Assembly: GCA_900316015.1 (NCBI GenBank)
Contig: ONBG01000002.1
Coordinates: 1 to 64,000 of the forward strand
Direction of reading: 5' to 3'
DNA length: 64,000 bases
Source of the DNA: an uncultured Prevotella sp.
GTDB lineage: Bacteria; Bacteroidota; Bacteroidia; Bacteroidales; Bacteroidaceae
Shown here: positions 50,301-59,925 of the stretch, one piece after another
How the letters are laid out: each line of letters starts with the position of its first letter
Position numbering within the stretch: the stretch's first letter is position 1
The notes under the pieces: model-generated
Told to the model about the DNA's origin: nothing
What the model saw: the letters and a program-made list of their open reading frames with translations, nothing else
Databases searched by the model: none
Translations under genes and position numbers: made by a program

Positions 50301-53105
50301 TCATTTCATAGGATGATCCGTCATCTCGAAAATTAATCGGCCACCTTTCATAATATCTCGGTGTTGAATTATATGATTCTCTATCACTTTACCATTTAAA
50401 GATACGGATTTCACATACAAATTCGTCTTAGAGAAACCGCGTGCTTCTATCAAAAATTTCTTTCCACTTGGCAAACTGATGGCTACCTTGCTAACATGTG
50501 GTGCACCGAGCACATATTTTCCCCCTACAGGATTAAATGGATAAAAGCCTAACACTGAGAAAATATACCAAGATGACATTTGACCACAATCATCATTGCC
50601 ACTCAACCCATCTGGCTTACTCACATAGAAGCTATCTATGATTTCTCTTATTAGCCTCTGGGTTTTCCAAGGCTGCCCCAACAAGGTATATAGATAAGCG
50701 ACATGATGACAAGGTTCATTGCCATGAGAATATTGACCAATTAGTCCTGTAACATCTCCAGTCCAACCTGCATTATGCTTACTCACAGTGGAAAGGGTAA
50801 AAAGAGAATCAAGCTTCGTTAGACACTTTTCCTTGCCTCCCATCATTTCTGCCAACCCCATAGGATCGTGCATCACCTGCCAGGTATATTGCCATGAATT
50901 ACCCTCCGTAAAATCACCACCTCCGGTATAAGCATGTCCAATCTGGAATGGATCATAGGGTGTACGCCATCTCCCTTGAGAGTCTTTACCACGCATCAAT
51001 CCTACAGACGGATCAAAAAGATTCTTCCAAAAGGTTGAACGGCGTAGGAATTCCTTATAAGCCGTCTTATTACCTATTTGCTTTGCCATCTGCGCTGCAC
51101 ACCAGTCGTCATAACACGACTCCAGTGTTCTTGATACAGATTCAACTTTCACCAAATCAAATGGATAATAACCATACTTGAGATATAAATCCCAATCTGA
51201 TTTTTTATGCTTACGCGTTAATGATGCCTGGATCGCAGCAAAAGACTCTTCTTTGTCAATCTTGAATCCTTTTAGATAAGCATCAACGACTACAGGTACA
51301 GCATGATTGGCAATCATGCCATAAGTTTCCCATCCCCACACCGGCCAAATGGGCAAAAAGCCTTTGATTTTAGAATAATCAAGCATCGACTCTACGAATG
51401 GAACAACCTTTTCTGGGACCAATAAGGTATACAATGGATGTGCAGCACGAAACGTGTCCCACAACGAGAAAATAGAATAATGACTTCCTGACTTGGCTTG
51501 ATGTACCTTACCATCAGCTGCACGATATTGCCCATTAACATCAGCAACGTTATTGGGTTGTATACAAGCACGATACAGCGAAGTATAGAACATTGTCTTG
51601 ACACTATCGCTACCTTCTATGTCAACTCTTGACAATATATTACTCCACTTGTTTTCAGCAACTTCTTTAATTCTAGCGAAATCCCATCCCGGATTTTCTT
51701 CTTTTAGAGAAGCTTCTGCACCAATTTCGCTCACGGTAGAAAGAGATATCTTCAGCATAACCGTAGGATCTTTAGCCTTATTAAATCTCAATACAAGCCT
51801 CTTCGCTTTTTCTCCAGCCTGAGCAGGAAGGATAGAATCTACCATATAAGGTTTATTTGTCTCAATATAAAAATAGACCTGCCGTTCACCAAATCTTCGC
51901 GTCTTAAGGTAACCTTTTAAACTATATGGCGTAGGCATTTCTAATGAAGCCTCAAGAATATGAGTGTGAAGTTCATTGTCGGTAAGAACATCACCACTCT
52001 GCAAGTCTACAAACAGCTTTGCATCATCGCCATCGTATCTGAAACGATAAAGAGCAGTATGTTCCGTGGCAGTGACCTCTGCATCCACCTTCGCATCATC
52101 TAAACGCACGCGGTAATAGCCAGGAGAAGCATATTGGTTATATTTTCTGTAGCTACTTTTAAACGCTCTATGATTGCTGCCAACGAATGGAAATATTAAG
52201 ATATCACCAAGATCCTGGCTCCCTGTACCATTGAGGTGATCTTGGGCAAATCCAATTATATCATGATCTTCAAAACGATACCCCGAGCAATAATCCCAAC
52301 CTATGTTCCCTGTCTCAGGACTAGCCTGTACCATCCCAAAGGGCACACAAGCCCCAGGGAATGTATGACCATCACCTGCTGTACCAATAAACAAATCTGT
52401 ATATGAAAGAGGCTTGGAAGGAAGAAAATCCGCGATTGTTTTGGATACTTGCTTTGCCAGAGCCTCAGCACCGACTTTATTCATGTGTGTGCCGTCCCCG
52501 CCAACATAATATTCGGGATGACCAGCCATGATAGAAAACAAGTCGTTTATCAAGACCGGCTTATCTTTAAAGAATTCATCTGCTATTCTATTCCTCTCCT
52601 TGATCCTTGCTGTCTTTGCAGCATAAGCTTTCATCCCTTCCCCGGCCATTACCGGAGTAGTATTCGCCCATATGAGTTTTGCGCCTGGCTCATAACGTTT
52701 GATGAGATTATACAAGGCAGGGATAGCATCACTATACTCTTGCTCTGAATAGTCGAAGCCATGCATACCAACATTAAAGTGAACAATGTCGAAATGATAC
52801 TGCCTCAAGTAGCTGGTCAATTCATCAAGCAACGATGGGTCTCCAAGTGCTTTCGAAGAACAATAACGCGCCACGCACGCACTACCATGAAGTTGCGCTT
52901 CTACGTACGGATAATATAGACGAGTAATGGAATTTCCTATGAGTAATACTTTGGGCTGTCTGTAATCATGATTGTCTGGAGTCCAAACATCAAGCCATTC
53001 TATATTCTCACGCTTAATTTTACCTTCTGCCAAAACGGTTGATCCCATTTGGCAAATAAACAACAACAAAATATCTGCAAGAATAAATACTTTTGAAATC
53101 CCCAT
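50301..53105 (-). CDS. SGNH esterase fused to GH92 alpha-mannosidase
   Basis: 934-residue exported two-domain enzyme. Residues ~50-228 form an SGNH/GDSL hydrolase: Ser59 in LLIGNSITR, Asn111 in HFNVGMHG, and Asp204/His207 in GGDGTHMN. From about residue 231 it is a GH92 calcium-dependent alpha-mannosidase: DLFIGTAGDGHTFPGACVPFG, GWDYCSGYRFED, QDHLNGTGSQDLGDI, GNEPCHHVAYLY and GNDDCGQMSSWYIFSVLGF. The fusion suggests de-esterification coupled to alpha-mannose removal. It follows susD after a hairpin. Most GH92 enzymes lack an esterase module. Confidence 0.92.
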   Translation of the reverse strand: MGISKVFILADILLLFICQMGSTVLAEGKIKRENIEWLDVWTPDNHDYRQPKVLLIGNSITRLYYPYVEAQLHGSACVARYCSSKALGDPSLLDELTSYLRQYHFDIVHFNVGMHGFDYSEQEYSDAIPALYNLIKRYEPGAKLIWANTTPVMAGEGMKAYAAKTARIKERNRIADEFFKDKPVLINDLFSIMAGHPEYYVGGDGTHMNKVGAEALAKQVSKTIADFLPSKPLSYTDLFIGTAGDGHTFPGACVPFGMVQASPETGNIGWDYCSGYRFEDHDIIGFAQDHLNGTGSQDLGDILIFPFVGSNHRAFKSSYRKYNQYASPGYYRVRLDDAKVDAEVTATEHTALYRFRYDGDDAKLFVDLQSGDVLTDNELHTHILEASLEMPTPYSLKGYLKTRRFGERQVYFYIETNKPYMVDSILPAQAGEKAKRLVLRFNKAKDPTVMLKISLSTVSEIGAEASLKEENPGWDFARIKEVAENKWSNILSRVDIEGSDSVKTMFYTSLYRACIQPNNVADVNGQYRAADGKVHQAKSGSHYSIFSLWDTFRAAHPLYTLLVPEKVVPFVESMLDYSKIKGFLPIWPVWGWETYGMIANHAVPVVVDAYLKGFKIDKEESFAAIQASLTRKHKKSDWDLYLKYGYYPFDLVKVESVSRTLESCYDDWCAAQMAKQIGNKTAYKEFLRRSTFWKNLFDPSVGLMRGKDSQGRWRTPYDPFQIGHAYTGGGDFTEGNSWQYTWQVMHDPMGLAEMMGGKEKCLTKLDSLFTLSTVSKHNAGWTGDVTGLIGQYSHGNEPCHHVAYLYTLLGQPWKTQRLIREIIDSFYVSKPDGLSGNDDCGQMSSWYIFSVLGFYPFNPVGGKYVLGAPHVSKVAISLPSGKKFLIEARGFSKTNLYVKSVSLNGKVIENHIIQHRDIMKGGRLIFEMTDHPMK

Positions 53106-53120
53106 ATGCTTAGCCGAAAA

Positions 53121-53146
53121 GATAGCCGACCCGTGAGCCGGCTATC
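53121..53146 (-). terminator. Hairpin between susD and the GH92 gene, possible attenuator
   Basis: GATAGCCG (53121-53128) and CGGCTATC (53139-53146) pair perfectly around a 10-nt loop. On the minus strand the stem is followed directly by TTTT, then the GH92 start codon 12 nt later. It could partly terminate transcription so that susCD mRNA exceeds enzyme mRNA, or affect GH92 translation. Confidence 0.55.
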
Positions 53147-53206
53147 ATATTTTACGATATGAATATTATATTTATGAAATTGAGTAAGCCTATAAAATAA
53201 AAACAA

Positions 53207-54682
53207 TTAGTAACCAGGATTCTGCCACATCACATTTGTATCATTATAACGGCTGATCTCTGTATATGGAATTGGGAACAACAGTTGGTCATCACTCGTC
53301 ATGGAATAACGCCCATTTCCCTCATCCTTGGCTGCGAACTTATGGTTGATAGTCTCTCGAGCTATGCCCCATCTCACAAGGTCAAACCAACGCCAGCCTT
53401 CGAAAGCGAATTCCACCTTACGTTCCTGTCTAAGAGCTTGACGGAAGGAATTCTGATCGGGTAAGTCTAACGATGTCTTTGCAGGAAGCCCTGCACGACT
53501 ACGCACGCGATTTAGTATGTCAAACGCTTCTCCATTTGACTGATAACCTAATTCATTGAGACATTCTGCATACATCATCAACACATCAGTAAAACGAATG
53601 ATGGGAAGATTATTCGCCCAATCATGTTGATCCTGAGGCTGATAATTATCATAATGAATAAACTTACGTATAAAAGAATATTGATCTTCTAAAACTCCAT
53701 AAACCATAATATTACCTACGGTTGACACATCCTTACGTAAATCCCCTGTTTCATAGGAATCCAACATCTCAAGATTGATGCGACAGGCTGTATTGTATCC
53801 AGCAAATGGTATCAATACTTTATCTGTGTATCCTTGTGGAAGACATCCTGTTGGAAATTCGTCTCCTTGCCCTGTTAGACCACCGCTGAACTGTACTTCA
53901 AACACACGCTCTTTTCCATTATTATGACTATCCGTGAAGCAGTTAACATAATCCTCTTCCATATCGTACTTACCAGAACGAATGATGTCACTTAGCAAAG
54001 GCTGTGCTTCTTTATACTTTGAATTAAAAAGATATAGTTTTGCCAACAAACCTTCAGCTGCGTATTTCGTCATACGCCCGGAATTGCTACCCGTCCAATC
54101 TGCTGGCAAAAGGTTAGCTGCCTGCTGTAGATCGGCAGCCGCAAAGTTGAGTGTTTCATCTTGTGATGATCGAGCTATGCCCTTGGTCTCATTTACCGTC
54201 ATCTCTTTATCAATAAGAGGCATTCCACCAAACTGCCATCCAAGCATGAAATAAGCCCATCCTCGTAAACCATACGCTTCTCCTTTAATGTAACTCTTCA
54301 TGTTCTCATCAGAGAATGTTACCTGATCAATTGTACTGAGAAGTTTGTTACTACGGTAAATAAGCTGCCAATATTGCTTATAGAATGTTTCCAACATACT
54401 ATTAGAAGCAGTCTCGTTAAACTGATCTATTCCATCCAGATAGCTCCCACCATTACGCATCTCGTCACTACGGTTGTTGATAAACCATATATATCCTCTA
54501 TTAGGACGATAGATATCTTGCATCACATTATAGACACCAGCTATGGCATACGTAAAATCAGCAGGGGTCTTGTACGACTGGCTCGCCGTATATTGCGATT
54601 CTGGTTCTGTTTCAAGAAAATCGCTACAAGAAACGAACAGAATCGAAAACATTATAATTATAAAATAGCTAAATCTTTTCAT
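53207..54682 (-). CDS. SusD/RagB-family glycan-binding lipoprotein
   Basis: 491-residue surface lipoprotein partner of the SusC encoded upstream. Lipobox LFVSC then SDF. Standard SusD pattern with TPR-like helices (GEAYGLRGWAYFMLGWQFGG), the late motif RKVEFAFEGWRWFDLVRWG and the proper C-terminus LLFPIPYTEISRYN...NPGY. This intact end is the reference against which the first SusD of the window looks truncated. It starts 13 bp after susC. Confidence 0.96.
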   Translation of the reverse strand: MKRFSYFIIIMFSILFVSCSDFLETEPESQYTASQSYKTPADFTYAIAGVYNVMQDIYRPNRGYIWFINNRSDEMRNGGSYLDGIDQFNETASNSMLETFYKQYWQLIYRSNKLLSTIDQVTFSDENMKSYIKGEAYGLRGWAYFMLGWQFGGMPLIDKEMTVNETKGIARSSQDETLNFAAADLQQAANLLPADWTGSNSGRMTKYAAEGLLAKLYLFNSKYKEAQPLLSDIIRSGKYDMEEDYVNCFTDSHNNGKERVFEVQFSGGLTGQGDEFPTGCLPQGYTDKVLIPFAGYNTACRINLEMLDSYETGDLRKDVSTVGNIMVYGVLEDQYSFIRKFIHYDNYQPQDQHDWANNLPIIRFTDVLMMYAECLNELGYQSNGEAFDILNRVRSRAGLPAKTSLDLPDQNSFRQALRQERKVEFAFEGWRWFDLVRWGIARETINHKFAAKDEGNGRYSMTSDDQLLFPIPYTEISRYNDTNVMWQNPGY

Positions 54683-54695
54683 TTCTCCTGGTTTT

Positions 54696-57600
54696 TTAGA
54701 ACGTTACGTTAACTCCAAATATGACCCTTCTACTTAAAGGGTATGAACTATAATCAAAGCCCTGAAAGACTGTATTATTTCCAAAGCTATTGGTTTCTGG
54801 CGTAAATCCCGGATAGTTGCTGTGAGTATAAAGATTATCAGCTGAAGCATACAAGCGCAAAGATTTGATAAATCGCATTGCCTCAAGATATTTTCTCGGG
54901 AATGTATAGCCGAGTGTTATATTCTTCAACCGCCAATAAGTGGCGCTATATAAACGGCGGTCATCACGATTTTGATTGTTTCCACGGAAGTTCACTGTCT
55001 TTCCATCCCACGATTCCATATCAATCCCATGTTGTTTACAATAGTCATAAGGTATAGGATCGTTTCCTGCTCCGTATAATCTCTCATAATCTGGTTTATA
55101 ACAATTGAGCCAATGGCTGAACACGCGATAATTCATTCCACCTTCATCATATTGCCGAGAGCCGAGAAAACATACCTTTCCTCCACTCTGTCCTTGGATA
55201 AAAATGCTTAGATCAAAGTTTTTCCATTCCAACTTCGTAGTGATACCATACATTAGGTTTGGCATATTGCTACCTAAGACTGTGTAATCAGCGGCAGTAA
55301 TCTTTCCATCAGGTACGCCATCTGGTCCGCTAATGTCTACATATTTTGCATTGCCTTCACGTTGACCAGAAATAATGGGCACAAGTGCTTTTCCATCTGC
55401 ATCAAAGTCATCAGCCGTTAACACCCCATTCGTCTTATAACCGTAATACTGACCAATAGCTTCACCAACCTGTGTAATAGAAAACATGTCTGGCCATTGT
55501 TCTGATACGAACTTGGATATCTCACCCATATCAAGTACCTTATTGGTATTATGAGAAAAATTAACGGTCTCCGTCCATTTGAATGGACCACTTAAGATAT
55601 GCCCTGTAAGCTCTAGTTCCCAACCTTTATTGCGTAATGAGCCAATATTACCTAAGTAGGAGTTGAAGCCCGTAGTCAGAGGTGTCGTGATATTAAACAG
55701 CAAATTTGTCGTTTTATTAGAATAATAATCAAAGTTGATTTGTAACCTGTTCTTGAACATGGATAAGTCAAGTCCTGCATCAAGCGATGATGTTTGTTCC
55801 CATTTCAAATCTTGATTTCCGATGTTTGATGGAGCAACACCCGGCACAAGAGTACCATTCCACGAACTGTTATATGTGCCAAGGTTTGCATAATAGGCAT
55901 AATCTCCAATACGATCATTTCCCGACTTACCATAAGCTATTCTTATTTTCAACAAATTAATCCAATCTACGCTCTTCATGAATGATTCCTCATTGATCTT
56001 CCAACCTGCTGAGACCGATGGGAATGTTCCCCACTTAGAGTTGGATCCAAATCGTGATGATCCATCATGGCGAACACTTGTTGAGAAGAGGTACTTGTCC
56101 ATAAAATCATAACTCAAACGTCCGAAGAAAGATGCTGTTGTATAAGTTGAACGCCAAGTCTTGGCATCTGTGGCAGTAGATGCGACATTGAGCGTACTAA
56201 TGGTCTCATAAGGCCATCCTGTAGCAATCGCACGTATATTGTAGCCTTGCGTCTTTTCGGCACTTTGACCCAATAATACGTTTATGTGATGTTGGCCAAA
56301 AGAGTTATCATAAGTTAATGTATTTTGTATGGTCCAATCTCGCGACGATGCCGATGTACTTCTTCCATTCGTTTTGGCACCAGCAGGATAGGCAATATTA
56401 GCAGGAACAAAGTACTCATATGTATTACTATCATAGTTGTAGCTCCACTGCGTCTTAAATTGCAAACCATTCATGATATCATAAATACCGTAGATAGAAG
56501 CGGCTGCACGCAAATACTTAGTTTTGTCTACAGTCTCTTTCATCGCGACAACCGGGTTCGGGTATGTCTCACCAATGTTTTGTGGGTAACCCCATTCGAT
56601 CGTCCCCTCATTAAGCTGCATCAATGGGGTCTCCATCAACGCATGATGCAGAGGAGCCTCTTTGCCATTTCCATTCGAGCCCTTATTGGTATCGGCAGCA
56701 TTCTGCACGGAATTACTCATACTGGCATTTACACCCACACGAAAATTCTTGTAGATGTTAAGCTCACTATTGAGTCGAAGATTCATTCTTCTGTAGTTTG
56801 ACTCAATCACAATACCTTGCTGATCAATGTATCCCACAGACATGTATATTCGCCCAAGATCATTCTGCCCACTCGCTGACACATTATAGTTTTGTATTGG
56901 AGCTGTGCGTAGCACTTCATCCTGCCAATCAACGAAGTTGTTTGCGGTAAGCCAATTGTCAGGAATACGGTCGCTAGCTGGACGCATAGACATTGGGTCG
57001 CTCATGTTACCACCACGTACTAGATAATCCTCATTGCGGCGGAAGATGTTCCATGCAACCCACTCATAGCCATTCATAAGCTTCAATTTCTTCTCTGGCT
57101 GGTTGAAGCCATAGTAAGCATCAAAATTAACTGTAGGTTTCCCCTTACCTTGCTTGGTTTCTATAAGTATAACGCCATTAGCACCACGAGATCCATAGAT
57201 AGACGTTGCTGCAGCATCTTTCAAGACCTGAATTGAAGCCACATCACTAGAGTTGAGGTCTGACATATTATCACGTGGTACACCATCAATGACATATAAC
57301 GGACTGCTATCACCATTAATAGAGTTCATACCACGAATGCGAATCGTGAGTTCCTGACCAGGAACACCGTTTTGGGCCTGTGCCCGCACACCTGCCAACT
57401 GACCTTGAAAGGCCTCACTAAGAGTTGATAAGGGTCGATCTTCTATATTGTCACTAACGATTTTTGAGACAGAATAGGTCAGGTTAGATTTCTTAACAGA
57501 ACCATACCCCACAACCACGACCTCGTCGAGAGACTTGTTATCGTCATTGAGAATAATTGTAGTATTTGCCGTGGAGGCTTTCAACTCCTTCGTCTCATAA

Positions 57601-58100
57601 CCCACGTATGTAACCACAAGTGTTGAAGAAGCATTATTTACACGCAACACATAATGACCGTTCACATCTGTCACAGTGCCATTATGTGTACCCTTCTCAA
57701 AAATGCTTGCTCCAATGATCGGATCTCCTTTAGCATCTGTAAGAGTTCCTTTGACAGTATATTCAGATGGCTTCGTCTCAGACTGTTGTTGAACGGTATT
57801 AGCTCTGGATATAACAATATAATTGCCTCGGAGAGAATATGTATAACCCGTTCCCTTAAGGACTTCAGAGACAATACTCAAAGCATCAGCTTTTTTCTGC
57901 TTTAAGTAAACAGTGCGGTTTACATTGAACATGCTATTGTACTCAAATTTGTACTTCGTAGACTGTTCAATACGATCGAAAATTTGCTTTAGCCTTGTCT
58001 TCCCAGTGTTAAAAGAAACTTGCTGAGCAGAAATAGGAAGGAGAGCTAATTGGAAGGCCAATAGCCCAACCCCAATCAAGAATTTATTCCTTTGATGCAT
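54696..58100 (-). CDS. SusC-family TonB-dependent transducer with STN domain
   Basis: 1134-residue outer-membrane transporter. After the signal peptide (ending near ISAQ) comes an STN/secretin-TonB short domain at about 28-98 (TRLKQIFDRIEQSTKYKFEYN ... GNYIVISR region), which contacts FecR-type anti-sigma factors. A carboxypeptidase-regulatory-like domain follows (VKGTLTDAKGDPIIGASI), then LDEVVVVGYGSVKKSNLT and the plug with SIYGSRGANGVILIETKQG. The barrel ends in VNVTF. The STN domain and the neighbouring fecR and ECF sigma genes show that substrate import also induces the operon. Confidence 0.96.
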   Translation of the reverse strand: MHQRNKFLIGVGLLAFQLALLPISAQQVSFNTGKTRLKQIFDRIEQSTKYKFEYNSMFNVNRTVYLKQKKADALSIVSEVLKGTGYTYSLRGNYIVISRANTVQQQSETKPSEYTVKGTLTDAKGDPIIGASIFEKGTHNGTVTDVNGHYVLRVNNASSTLVVTYVGYETKELKASTANTTIILNDDNKSLDEVVVVGYGSVKKSNLTYSVSKIVSDNIEDRPLSTLSEAFQGQLAGVRAQAQNGVPGQELTIRIRGMNSINGDSSPLYVIDGVPRDNMSDLNSSDVASIQVLKDAAATSIYGSRGANGVILIETKQGKGKPTVNFDAYYGFNQPEKKLKLMNGYEWVAWNIFRRNEDYLVRGGNMSDPMSMRPASDRIPDNWLTANNFVDWQDEVLRTAPIQNYNVSASGQNDLGRIYMSVGYIDQQGIVIESNYRRMNLRLNSELNIYKNFRVGVNASMSNSVQNAADTNKGSNGNGKEAPLHHALMETPLMQLNEGTIEWGYPQNIGETYPNPVVAMKETVDKTKYLRAAASIYGIYDIMNGLQFKTQWSYNYDSNTYEYFVPANIAYPAGAKTNGRSTSASSRDWTIQNTLTYDNSFGQHHINVLLGQSAEKTQGYNIRAIATGWPYETISTLNVASTATDAKTWRSTYTTASFFGRLSYDFMDKYLFSTSVRHDGSSRFGSNSKWGTFPSVSAGWKINEESFMKSVDWINLLKIRIAYGKSGNDRIGDYAYYANLGTYNSSWNGTLVPGVAPSNIGNQDLKWEQTSSLDAGLDLSMFKNRLQINFDYYSNKTTNLLFNITTPLTTGFNSYLGNIGSLRNKGWELELTGHILSGPFKWTETVNFSHNTNKVLDMGEISKFVSEQWPDMFSITQVGEAIGQYYGYKTNGVLTADDFDADGKALVPIISGQREGNAKYVDISGPDGVPDGKITAADYTVLGSNMPNLMYGITTKLEWKNFDLSIFIQGQSGGKVCFLGSRQYDEGGMNYRVFSHWLNCYKPDYERLYGAGNDPIPYDYCKQHGIDMESWDGKTVNFRGNNQNRDDRRLYSATYWRLKNITLGYTFPRKYLEAMRFIKSLRLYASADNLYTHSNYPGFTPETNSFGNNTVFQGFDYSSYPLSRRVIFGVNVTF

Positions 58101-58173
58101 AACATTATTGGTTTTAAAGATACTTTAGATATTAGATATTTTACGACATGACAGAAAATATAATTCGTACACC

Positions 58174-58201
58174 CAAAGATAAATAGTTAATGAATGTTAA
58201 C
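58174..58201 (-). promoter_or_regulatory. Candidate promoter region of the PUL susC
   Basis: TATCTTTG on the minus strand (58181-58174) fits the housekeeping -7 box; just upstream lies the short palindrome GTTAA-TGAATG-TTAAC (58186-58201). The leader would be about 70 nt. If the local ECF sigma drives this operon, its own motif, unknown to me, may lie here instead. Confidence 0.4.
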
Positions 58202-58871
58202 ATAATGCTGCTTTACAAATCATTATTTCTGTAGCAATATTCCGGCAGGGCATCTGCAAATAACGCCTTTGATAAATATGCTAACGCTAAGCTTTGAACA
58301 CGCAAGAGCTTATCTTTTGGAAAACCTGGAATTTAGTAATTTGAAATTGATTGATCATTTCCCGTATTCTTGCTCGCGCAGCGACTGGGGTTAGCTTACG
58401 GTTTGTAAAAAAACAAAAATACATATAATAAATCGGCGAAGATGACATCAGTCATTTTTCCTTATTTATTATTTCCATCTTTTATTATGTTACTACAAGC
58501 ACGAAGATTTTGTTGTACAACTCCGGAATTCAATCAAGTAGGAGGTAAACACTGATCATGGGTGCTTATCTCCTATTATCATGTAAAACAGTCTTTCAAA
58601 TCTCCAATATTAAGAAGTTGGATTGAACACAGTACATGCAATTATGCTCCTGCTCACAGCACCAAGGTCGACAAATCTCATCATGGAAAAATGACATCAT
58701 GACCCAACAAACGATAACTTTGACTGATGACAAGTTTGCCCACCAGTCTGAAATGAGTTTCACAGACAAAACTGTTCATCTGGAAAGGAATGGGTAAGCA
58801 TTCTTTCTATATCACTGAATCCACTCCGATGATATGCTTTCGCCAATAGCGATAGGGCTGTTGAATAGTTC
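58202..58871. other. Long gap between susC and fecR without a recognised gene
   Basis: This 670-bp stretch holds the inverted repeat above and a 32-codon frame (58699-58797, beginning MTQQTITLTDDKFAH) that I do not recognise. The rest is AT-rich with frequent stops. In ECF/FecR loci the sigma-anti-sigma pair is often separately transcribed from susCD, and this gap is consistent with that. Confidence 0.5.
58539..58575. repeat. 14-bp inverted repeat in the susC-fecR gap
   Basis: TAGGAGGTAAACAC (58539-58552) and GTGCTTATCTCCTA (58562-58575) pair over 14 positions with one mismatch and one G-T, around a 9-nt loop containing TGATCA. Neither side is followed by a T-run, so it is not an obvious terminator. 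Confidence 0.6.
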
Positions 58872-59861
58872 CTATTGAACAACAATCTTCTTGCCAACCA
58901 TCTTCCATTTGAAATCTGGTACAACTAAAGAAATAACGGACAAGATATCCTCTATATTCTCTTGAGGATTAAACCGCAATCTTACATACTGACGGTCATA
59001 CCTGTTCGTTACTATTTGGAAATGCACATCATATCGGTACTCCAACATCTTTAGCACTTTCGTCAATGGTTCACCATCAAACTGCAATCCTCCATTTCTC
59101 CATTCCGCATATCCTTTTGCATCAACATCCTCAATGCTAACTTTTCCTGTAAAGTTGGAATAAATCAGTTGCTGATTAGGCTTGAGACGATAATCAGTAC
59201 GCCCATCGCTCACAGAAACTAAGCCTTCGTTAAGTGTCACACGCGTGTCATCAAGTGTAGGATAACTCTGGATATCAAAAGAAGTACCTATATCCTTAAC
59301 ATTCAACTTGTTGACACTCACTTGAAAAGGGGAACTATCAATATGACGAACTTTAAAATATGCCTCACCTATTAGCACAATATTCCGCTCATTATTGCTA
59401 AAACGTGATGGATAAACCAATACAGAACCACTGTTGAGCCATACTTCTGAACTGTCAGGGAGTATCACCTTTTTTATTTCTCCTCTTCTACTGAATTCTT
59501 GGATAAAATGCGTTTCAGCTAAGATTTTTCTCTGAGTAAGTCCCTTTTGATAAAAGAAATAGGATCCTGCCAGCATGAATATGGGTATCATCCATACTGC
59601 AACTCGCAACAAAAATCTTCCCCATAGAAATTCATTATTATCCAAGGTATTAAGTTCTGCTTTCTTGGCCACAATATGATAAGCATCGTCCAACGCATGC
59701 CTGCTCATTTTATTACCAGCTTGCGATTTCCATATCGCATGCAAAGCTTCCTCAGCATCATTATCGATGTCATTTCCCAATCGTTTCCACACTCGGATGC
59801 GGATCTCCTCTGTGGAATTATTTTTGGAAAAATACATTATTATTTTTGCTAAAACGCTCAT
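58872..59861 (-). CDS. FecR-family anti-sigma factor
   Basis: 329-residue inner-membrane regulator. An N-terminal cytoplasmic segment (about 1-85) should hold the ECF sigma. A membrane helix (VAVWMIPIFMLAGSYFFY, about 88-106) follows, and then the periplasmic FecR domain with the PDSSEVWLNSGSVLVYPS motif and a C-terminal STN-like DUF4974 domain (GEPLTKVLKMLEYRYDVHF). It receives the signal from the STN domain of the SusC transducer. It lies 64 bp after the sigma gene and before susC. Confidence 0.95.
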   Translation of the reverse strand: MSVLAKIIMYFSKNNSTEEIRIRVWKRLGNDIDNDAEEALHAIWKSQAGNKMSRHALDDAYHIVAKKAELNTLDNNEFLWGRFLLRVAVWMIPIFMLAGSYFFYQKGLTQRKILAETHFIQEFSRRGEIKKVILPDSSEVWLNSGSVLVYPSRFSNNERNIVLIGEAYFKVRHIDSSPFQVSVNKLNVKDIGTSFDIQSYPTLDDTRVTLNEGLVSVSDGRTDYRLKPNQQLIYSNFTGKVSIEDVDAKGYAEWRNGGLQFDGEPLTKVLKMLEYRYDVHFQIVTNRYDRQYVRLRFNPQENIEDILSVISLVVPDFKWKMVGKKIVVQ

Positions 59862-59925
59862 ATATTATTCAATTACAACTATTGCTATTTTGACTTGACT
59901 CTTTTAAGATAACTATTCCATAATA

